From: Syngnathus acus
Lineage: Eukaryota > Chordata > Actinopteri > Syngnathiformes > Syngnathidae
Direction: 5' to 3'
Length of the DNA: 64,000 bases
Assembly (NCBI RefSeq): GCF_901709675.1
Contig: NC_051100.1
Coordinates: forward strand, 870,001-934,000
Shown here: piece after piece, positions 61,201-64,000 of the stretch
How positions within the stretch are numbered: position 1 is the first letter of the stretch
How the letters are laid out: each line of letters starts with the position of its first letter
Made by a program: the position numbers and the translations under genes
The notes under the pieces: model-generated
What the model saw: only the letters and a program-made list of their open reading frames with translations
Told to the model about the DNA's origin: nothing
Database searches by the model: none

Positions 61201-62690
61201 AAGAATAATAATAACAGCGATGCAATCTCAACATCATTATTACCAATAGAAAGACAACTTACAATTTGAAAAGATTGCCCAGATCTAGAAACATTTCAGG
61301 GGAGAGGCAACCTATTCTGTTGTTGGACAGGTCCCTGGAATGACAAAAGAAGGCCATCGTAAAACACGTTGGCAAAATACGTATGTACGTGTTGTATTAA
61401 AAAAAGTTGGAGGTGGTGAGTGCATCAACGTTTCCTTGTGCCCTTCCGCTATGCATTTTCTGCTTCTTTCCCTCAAACGCCAGCTTAAGCAGTCGGGCCT
61501 TGTGTGGAACAGAGCACTGTGCTTCTGTCGTCTAAAAATACATTTCTCAGAGTGAAAAATGATTTTATGCCCATCCCTGTGGAGGTGCCAAATGTTAAGT
61601 CCAGTTTCAAAGCAAAGGAGCAACACTGTTTTTTTAATAATAATAATAATAATAATAATCCTTGCCCATATCGACCTCAAATATGTATACATGCAGAGGG
61701 GGGGGGGTTGCACATCTATGGATGTGTGCCCTCATGCTCTGTAATTAAAGAGCAGCTTTGCTGGAGCAGCTGTGGGAAAATAAGCAGAGCATTCACATAA
61801 TCACCAGTTGGGGAACACTTAAATTAACACTTTGCGTCTCCCTGAATTCAGAAACACAAAGACAAGTATACGCGTGCGTACACGCACACACACAATAACC
61901 AACTACCAACCACAATAACCAATATTATGAATGAAATAACCATTAGAAATATGCACGATGTTCTTGTGCCATCGCAGAGATGATCCTTTCACAGCATCTT
62001 CATTCTAACTAATTACTTCGACATCTGTCCTAGCTAGGCATCTAAAATAAAAGCAGCCAATGTGTGCGTAGTATGTCTTTTCAAAATATTCCAAAGAAGC
62101 GACTTCAAACCGATCCATGTTCACACAGACTTGCAAAACAGACACTTGGGAAGAAACACTACCAGCATGACCAACTCTTGAAAACCTTTGCCAGCATCAT
62201 CTTGTTGGTGGGTGTTTATCATTTTGGAAATATATATCATATAGTATGCTCCTAAACATGAGTGGTAGAGTCCATCATGCACAATCGAACTGGCCAATTT
62301 GTGTAATTCCCATTTTGGCTCCTCTCAGACTTAAAAACATTCAAATTGAAAAAGATTCGTAATGCGCCGAGCTGAACGTGTCCAAGGAACTGCGGATAGG
62401 CCAAATGCAGCCTGCAGGCTATACGGTATAAAACCTGTGGCTGGAACTTAAAGGATAACATCTTTTCACATTTTCATGCAAGGAAAATTATTTGCTTGCA
62501 TGAAACTGCAGTTCATTTTGACATAGGACTCAATATATATTCTTGTCATCGCCAAAGGCCAAATGAGTTCTTCCCTCGGCTCCTGGAGAAGACCGTGACG
62601 AGACTCTATAATACTTACAGTTTCCTCAGAATCAGCAGACCACGGAAGGCCCAGGGCTCTACTCTGCTTATCAGATTATTCCTCAGATCC
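11886..62690 (-). CDS. adgra1: adgra1 (GPR123), adhesion GPCR group A, 17 exons, first exon(s) outside window
   Basis: Orphan adhesion G-protein-coupled receptor of group III (A1-A3), brain-expressed in mammals, plasma-membrane protein. Minus-strand exons run from 62690 down to 11886 and total 3853 nt (about 1284 codons), near the 1,300-residue length of ADGRA2/3. Module order: LRRs, LRR C-terminal cap, Ig, hormone-receptor motif, GAIN with GPS, TM1-TM7, long cytosolic tail, terminal ETTV PDZ ligand. The 7TM and tail point to A1 rather than A2/A3: [28 protein letters not shown] and the ending [14 protein letters not shown] match remembered human ADGRA1. The ectodomain resembles ADGRA2. Exon phases close except at 61263-61335 (one extra base) and 49463-49683 (frame switch), so the full-length frame is broken as read, whereas everything from 35825 to the stop is open and in phase. 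A teleost paralogue suffix (a/b) cannot be decided. Confidence 0.92.
13621..13716 (-). CDS. adgra1: adgra1 TM4 exon
   Basis: A 96-nt exon (1 + 31 codons + 2) encoding [20 protein letters not shown] (TM4) and [11 protein letters not shown]. The split codon TA|C gives Tyr, so the next exon reads YCWMAWEPS. The acceptor is tctcttccag and the donor ATA|gtaagt. Confidence 0.92.
13717..15644. other. adgra1 intron between TM3 and TM4 exons
   Basis: About 1.9 kb with no recognised exon. Near 13900-14050 there is a short stretch (ctatcctgttctgggccagcg and following) of the kind found in dispersed fish repeats. The rest looks like ordinary AT-rich intron. Confidence 0.7.
15645..15790 (-). CDS. adgra1: adgra1 TM3 exon
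   Basis: A 146-nt exon, phase 0 in and phase 2 out. TM3 is [20 protein letters not shown], followed by [10 protein letters not shown] and a Pro/Asp-rich second intracellular loop ending KQPLLR. LHYSxLxTxLWxG is the group signature. The acceptor is ccttctttcag and the donor TTGAG|gtacat. Confidence 0.92.
17646..17796. repeat. (ATCC)n tetranucleotide microsatellite, about 150 bp
   Basis: About 37 nearly perfect copies of CATC/ATCC. It abuts the 5' end of a fish interspersed repeat, the usual position of this microsatellite in that family. It gives the long MDGW and HPSI open frames, which are artefacts. Confidence 0.95.
17797..17913 (+). mobile_element. Fish interspersed repeat, 5' portion
   Basis: Reads tgaactgcttatcctcgctc, gtgtgctggagcttatcccagc, ggcgagaggcgggctacacc, ctgaactggttgccagccaa. 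This order of landmarks is the standard start of the CATC-headed repeat family that is abundant in fish. It stops about 115 bases in, so the copy is truncated. Confidence 0.75.
18754..18877 (-). CDS. adgra1: adgra1 TM2 exon
   Basis: A 124-nt exon (1 + 41 codons) encoding [14 protein letters not shown], then TM2 [15 protein letters not shown], and [12 protein letters not shown] with the extracellular cysteine that normally pairs with ECL2. The acceptor is gttttggcag and the donor GCA|gtaagt. Confidence 0.92.
18878..21042. other. adgra1 intron between TM1 and TM2 exons
   Basis: About 2.2 kb. It holds a short SINE-like stretch near 19460-19505 (cacgggcaaggcacttaacc) and a 110-bp inverted-repeat element at 20648-20757. 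No exon was recognised. Confidence 0.65.
20648..20757. mobile_element. Short inverted-repeat element (possible MITE), 110 bp
   Basis: Starts aagcccctatcccactgagc and ends gctcagtgggat followed by a G run and gctt, so the ends are inverted copies over about 20 bases (the right one expanded by the G run). TA lies at both borders (20647-20648, 20758-20759). There is no coding content. Confidence 0.6.
21043..21170 (-). CDS. adgra1: adgra1 TM1 exon
   Basis: A 128-nt exon, phase 0 in and phase 2 out, beginning [20 protein letters not shown], then TM1 ([20 protein letters not shown]) and HH. It is almost the same as the human protein from residue 2. The acceptor is tcccccgcag and the donor CACAG|gtaaga. 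It is separated from the GPS exon by a 13.9-kb intron. Confidence 0.92.
21865..21978. repeat. (CCAG)n tetranucleotide array
   Basis: About 28 copies of CCAG/CAGC interrupted by two CCGG units and one single-base slip. Open frames of Ser-Gln-Pro-Ala or Gly-Trp-Leu-Ala across it are artefacts. Confidence 0.93.
26470..26535. repeat. (GGCG)/(GGCA)/(GCCA) compound array
   Basis: GGCG units pass into GGCA units, then two GCCA units, then back to GGCA. It is a compound tetranucleotide microsatellite with a short strand switch. Confidence 0.85.
27137..27155. repeat. G homopolymer, 19 bases
   Basis: An uninterrupted G run inside the large intron. Length in an assembly is unreliable at such runs. Confidence 0.85.
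28888..28952. repeat. (GAGCCA)n hexanucleotide array
   Basis: About ten to eleven perfect GAGCCA copies followed directly by gtcgtagccttcagggtgac, which begins a degenerate copy of the fish interspersed repeat. The Ala-Arg and Leu-Ala open frames over it are artefacts. Confidence 0.9.
34227..34266. repeat. (CCAG)n tetranucleotide array
   Basis: About ten copies of CCAG with no interruption, the same unit as the array at 21.9 kb. Confidence 0.9.
34734..34760. repeat. (TTCC)n tetranucleotide array
   Basis: About six copies of TTCC/CTTC, polypurine on the transcribed strand. Confidence 0.8.
35097..35305 (-). CDS. adgra1: adgra1 GPS exon (end of ectodomain)
   Basis: A 209-nt exon (2 + 69 codons) from [15 protein letters not shown] to [10 protein letters not shown]. 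It shows WDF...GGW, EGCH and [12 protein letters not shown] of a GPS motif. Only two of the four usual cysteines remain and the cleavage tripeptide reads HLN rather than HLT/HLS, so self-cleavage is doubtful. The acceptor is gttttcccgcag and the donor ATG|gtgagt. The final Met codon sits exactly where human ADGRA1 is remembered to start (MDLK). Confidence 0.9.
35615..35825 (-). CDS. adgra1: adgra1 GAIN subdomain B exon
   Basis: A 211-nt exon, phase 0 in and phase 1 out, from [14 protein letters not shown] through [16 protein letters not shown] to [15 protein letters not shown]. LQxxVFRNGxLF and the Lys-Arg-Arg strand are GAIN-B features. The acceptor is gaatccgcag and the donor TTAG|gtaaga. 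Confidence 0.88.
36340..36530. mobile_element. Fish interspersed repeat copy, opposite orientation to those at 7.4 and 17.8 kb
   Basis: Landmarks in order: gcctcactcctcagaggttc, agggtttggatcttgcctcc, ggccttctcccacattccaa, aaagatctatgttagtctcg, agaagtgtgaatggtgcc. These are the complementary half of the same dispersed family. Confidence 0.65.
37185..37282. repeat. (GGAT)n tetranucleotide array
   Basis: About 18 GGAT copies, then interrupted GATAGATGGAT units. It is the complement of the (ATCC)n array at 17.6 kb, but no clear interspersed-repeat body follows it here. Confidence 0.92.
40947..40971. repeat. (GGAC)n tetranucleotide array
   Basis: About six perfect copies of GGAC ending in gtcatgcata. 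Confidence 0.85.
49463..49683 (-). CDS. adgra1: adgra1 GAIN exon 3 with an apparent internal frameshift
   Basis: Good acceptor (cttttggcag) and donor (ATG|gtaatg). The start reads [20 protein letters not shown] then SCTALQR in frame with the previous exon. The end matches the family only in another frame ([20 protein letters not shown] then SM), which is also the one that joins the next exon (NSVAVASI) in phase. The exon is 221 nt, while phase 0 at both ends needs a multiple of three. In the starting frame the junction to the next exon creates TGA. The frame switch falls in the poorly conserved stretch between about 49540 and 49605. Confidence 0.82.
49929..50090 (-). CDS. adgra1: adgra1 GAIN subdomain A exon 2
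   Basis: A 162-nt exon, 54 codons, phase 0 at both ends, encoding [34 protein letters not shown] and ending NRAISK. ASNxMLVxEHxLWxAQ is highly conserved in the group. The acceptor is gtctctacag and the donor AAG|gtaaga. Confidence 0.9.
50091..51048. other. adgra1 intron in GAIN subdomain A
   Basis: Just under 1 kb. No repeat or additional exon recognised. The short frames crossing it carry no motif. Confidence 0.7.
51049..51198 (-). CDS. adgra1: adgra1 GAIN subdomain A exon 1
   Basis: A 150-nt exon, 50 codons, phase 0 at both ends, from [15 protein letters not shown] to [10 protein letters not shown]. Helical, matching the INASNALTLAHQL...MMDVVYVAQ helix pair of ADGRA2. The acceptor is atcctccgacag and the donor GAA|gtaagt. 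Confidence 0.88.
51292..51511 (-). CDS. adgra1: adgra1 hormone-receptor motif (HormR) exon
   Basis: A 220-nt exon (1 + 73 codons) beginning [11 protein letters not shown] and containing [19 protein letters not shown], then [13 protein letters not shown]. The RRCDxxGRW and final cysteine define the HormR domain that precedes GAIN in this group. The acceptor is tacttgcag and the donor CAG|gtatcg. Confidence 0.9.
51512..53543. other. adgra1 intron between Ig and HormR exons
   Basis: About 2 kb. It includes a degenerate fish-repeat fragment near 52838-52900 (gctgggataggctccagtac, then cccgcgtccctcgtggg, then atggatggatg). A 150-codon plus-strand frame at 51938-52390 has no recognisable domain and is not called. 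Confidence 0.7.
53544..53708 (-). CDS. adgra1: adgra1 Ig-domain exon, C-terminal half, and start of HormR linker
   Basis: A 165-nt exon (1 + 54 codons + 2) encoding [36 protein letters not shown], then [16 protein letters not shown]. The WEC supplies the second Ig cysteine. The YCP...NN segment leads into the hormone-receptor motif. The window has KGE where I recall RGD in human ADGRA2. The acceptor is tttctccaccag and the donor TTTAG|gtgagt. Confidence 0.9.
53709..57032. other. adgra1 intron splitting the Ig domain
   Basis: About 3.3 kb. No exon or clear mobile element recognised. Short plus-strand frames near 54670-55280 look like chance. Confidence 0.65.
57033..57246 (-). CDS. adgra1: adgra1 Ig-domain exon, N-terminal half
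   Basis: A 214-nt exon encoding [42 protein letters not shown] and LLHDCCLLT. The QC and W of the Ig fold are present. The [11 protein letters not shown] segment is nearly invariant in ADGRA2/3. The acceptor is cttcatttcctag and the donor ACCAG|gtacaa. Splitting of the Ig domain by an intron at this Ser matches the family as remembered. Confidence 0.9.
57247..60227. other. adgra1 intron between LRRCT and Ig exons
   Basis: About 3 kb. It carries a degraded fish-repeat fragment near 58835-58960 (agagaatctaggcaagcatg, aaacttcacacaggaaatca). Two short plus-strand frames with protein-like composition lie at 59680-59985 and are listed as a finding. No exon of adgra1 is expected here, since the flanking exons join in phase. 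Confidence 0.65.
60228..60391 (-). CDS. adgra1: adgra1 LRR C-terminal cap exon
   Basis: A 164-nt exon (1 + 54 codons + 1) encoding [20 protein letters not shown], later [12 protein letters not shown] and ending LTC. The CDCxLxWLL core and the later cysteines are the LRRCT disulfide pattern. The acceptor is gttttcaccag and the donor TGTG|gtaagc. It joins the next exon as DGALE, as in the family. Confidence 0.88.
60976..61047 (-). CDS. adgra1: adgra1 LRR exon
   Basis: A 72-nt exon encoding [20 protein letters not shown] then LRV, matching the family NISGNIFSSL repeat. The acceptor is tttctgcttgcag and the donor CT|gtaaga. It joins in phase to the LRR cap exon (CT|A CAC, giving Leu-His). Confidence 0.88.
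61263..61335 (-). CDS. adgra1: adgra1 LRR exon carrying a one-base insertion (frameshift)
   Basis: Clear LRR exon: G GAC CTG TCC AAC at the start and, in another frame, [16 protein letters not shown] at the end. Good splice sites flank it (tccag acceptor, TT|gtaagt donor), but the exon is 73 nt where its LRR neighbours are 72. The extra base lies in AACAAACAGAAT around 61319-61325. Read literally, the frame hits TGA within the exon (CTC CCC TGA). Removing one A would give the family motif [10 protein letters not shown]. It may be a sequencing error, an allele, or a real lesion. Confidence 0.85.
61336..62618. other. adgra1 intron between LRR exons
   Basis: About 1.3 kb containing (AAT)n at 61635-61660, an 8-9 base G run near 61697 and a CACACA tract near 61880. 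No exon recognised. Confidence 0.7.
61635..61660. repeat. (AAT)n trinucleotide array
   Basis: About eight copies of AAT on the plus strand following a short T run. Confidence 0.88.
62619..62690 (-). CDS. adgra1: adgra1 LRR exon (first in window)
   Basis: A 72-nt exon encoding one leucine-rich repeat, [18 protein letters not shown] followed by LILRK, with the split-Leu phase typical of LRR exons (CT|G). The acceptor is tcctcttcag and the donor CT|gtaagt. Human ADGRA2 has DLRNN at the same place. The preceding LRR and the signal peptide/LRRNT exon were not found up to 64000 and are presumed further upstream. Confidence 0.88.
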
Positions 62691-64000
62691 CTGAAGAGGA
62701 CAAACAAGAAGGAGTCAGGGCAAACGGTACAAAAGCAGAGACTGTGAACACATGCTTTCCATGCAAATAGGACTTCATACAAATCATAGTCCAGGTTATT
62801 GGGATACGAAAAAAAAAACACCAAAGATGAGGAATAAAATGTTCAAAGAAACTTTGAGGAATATCAAACCTTGCCCATACATCTTCTTCATATTTTTTTT
62901 GTGGCTAAAACTGAATGTTTGCCTTTTGTGCAGGTCGTGTGGATTTAGTTCCCAATCAGTGACTCAACATGTGTTCTGTGACCAATCCAGTCTGAATGTG
63001 AACAGGCTAAGATTATATAAAAATTGGACAGGTTAAAAAAGGGAAAAAAAGGAAAGAATAATATTCTGTATAGTGACTAAGTATAAAAATACAGAATTCC
63101 ATCAGAGATATTATTCTGGTTTTCAAGCTATAAAAAAAAAAAAAGTACACTCTTGCTATTACTAACCATTTCCTGTTTCCGTAACACCCTGACCACATCC
63201 CGGGGAGAGGGAACACACATCGTGGTTTTACTCAAGGACTCTGCGTCAACCACCACCACCCAATATAAAAAATAAAACAATCCAAACGCAGAACAGTGGC
63301 GCTTACATTAAAGAAAATGCATCAGAGCTGGCCTCATGACATACGTATATAGGTCATATGATAGCCTCTTAGTCCAGTCAGGTCCATGAACGGGTACCTC
63401 TCATCTTTGCTCCATTCTAAATTGTCTTTGATCATGTGCAACATCCAGCTAAAGAGCAAATGGAGGGTGCGGGCCCAGAAGTCATCCATTGTGCCTGCAG
63501 CACCTTCTTTCATCTTGACCTGTGTTACCAGCCCTGGGCTGCTTTGCTGAATTAGCACATAATGACTCCAGGTTCATATCAACTGACTAACTAGAATTGC
63601 AAAGGTCAATTCTCTCTGTTTACTGACCTGTATGGATATAAAAACACACACACACAACTAATGTGACCGATTCCTTTCTGGATCAATACGAGTACCACAA
63701 TCACACGCATGCACGTTTCTTAAGCTTGTGTGGGCTCAGTGAATATTGATGTAGTTATGAGAATATTTACAAAAGGTCAAGTTCCACCCCAAGTAGGCAA
63801 ATAAAAGTGAAGCCCGCTGCAGGCACTTGGGCGGGCACTCATCCAAATGGAAAGTGACGCTGTATGATATATTTGATTGCCCACACACTTAATGAAATGA
63901 GACAATGGAATGCACTCGTTTGTATCACACTAAGATCAGGGTGACTCAAAGGGGGAGGGGGTGGAGCTTGTGGATCATTTGTTTCTTCATAATACAACGG
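62691..64000. other. Upstream part of adgra1 intron (or 5' flank), no recognised exon
   Basis: I looked for the preceding 72-nt LRR exon and the signal-peptide/LRRNT exon and did not find them. One exon-like minus-strand frame (63345-63538) is reported separately. Short CA repeats lie near 63640 and a G run near 63955. Confidence 0.55.
63345..63538 (-). other. Unrecognised exon-like open frame
   Basis: A minus-strand frame of about 65-75 codons with no stop, containing MDDFWARTLHLLFSWMLHMI, then EWSKDERYPFMDLTGLRGYH. The mix of Trp, Asp, Arg and aromatic residues looks more like real protein than the intronic frames around it. A consensus-like donor (ATAC|gtatgt) lies at its end near 63345. 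A possible acceptor is attcag near 63550, with a poor pyrimidine tract. It does not resemble any adgra1 module, and I cannot name a family. It could be an exon of another gene, an old pseudogene piece, or chance. Confidence 0.35.

Noticed and set aside
62691-64000. Possible missing LRR1 or signal-peptide exon of adgra1
   Set aside because: No 72-nt LRR-coding segment with split-Leu phase and no signal peptide was seen in this stretch; probably beyond 64000.
1-64000. CRISPR arrays, bacterial operons, rRNA or tRNA genes
   Set aside because: Spaced identical repeats are absent, the sequence is spliced vertebrate DNA, and no cloverleaf or rRNA segment was recognised by eye.

Overview
The window looks like nuclear DNA of a teleost fish. 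Its coding sequence is split into short exons with GT-AG introns, it has many simple-sequence arrays, and it carries several copies of an interspersed repeat common in fish genomes. The gene order (adgra1 then kndc1, both read on the minus strand) matches the ADGRA1-KNDC1 pair of human 10q26.3 as I remember it. No species is assigned.

Positions 92-4196 hold the first nine coding exons of kndc1 (very-KIND RasGEF): start codon, first KIND domain, linker, and the start of the second KIND domain. The gene runs off the left edge. Positions 4197-11885 are the interval between the two genes. It holds an alternating purine-pyrimidine tract behind kndc1 exon 1, simple repeats, a 290-bp TA-flanked inverted-repeat element (a MITE), and a 340-bp GCTGCA-rich array that starts 14 bases after the adgra1 stop codon.

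Positions 11886-62690 hold seventeen exons of adgra1 (GPR123, adhesion GPCR group A), read right to left: four LRR-region exons including the LRR C-terminal cap, an Ig domain, a hormone-receptor motif, the GAIN/GPS region, seven transmembrane helices, and a long His/Cys-rich tail ending in the PDZ ligand ETTV. Exon 1, with the signal peptide and LRR N-terminal cap, is not in the window. Two introns of about 14 kb flank the GPS/GAIN exon pair. Positions 62691-64000 contain only an unrecognised exon-like ORF.

The main result concerns adgra1. The human protein, as I remember it, is a 7TM-only receptor starting at the residue that follows the GPS here. This fish locus still has every ectodomain module. 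Exon-phase bookkeeping closes for every exon except two ectodomain exons: LRR3 is 73 nt instead of 72, and the GAIN linker exon is 221 nt and switches frame part-way. Either the assembly has two indel errors, or the ectodomain is decaying while the 7TM part stays intact, which would parallel the loss in mammals. Exon ends were placed by hand from splice consensus, phase and remembered family sequences, so each may be off by a few bases.
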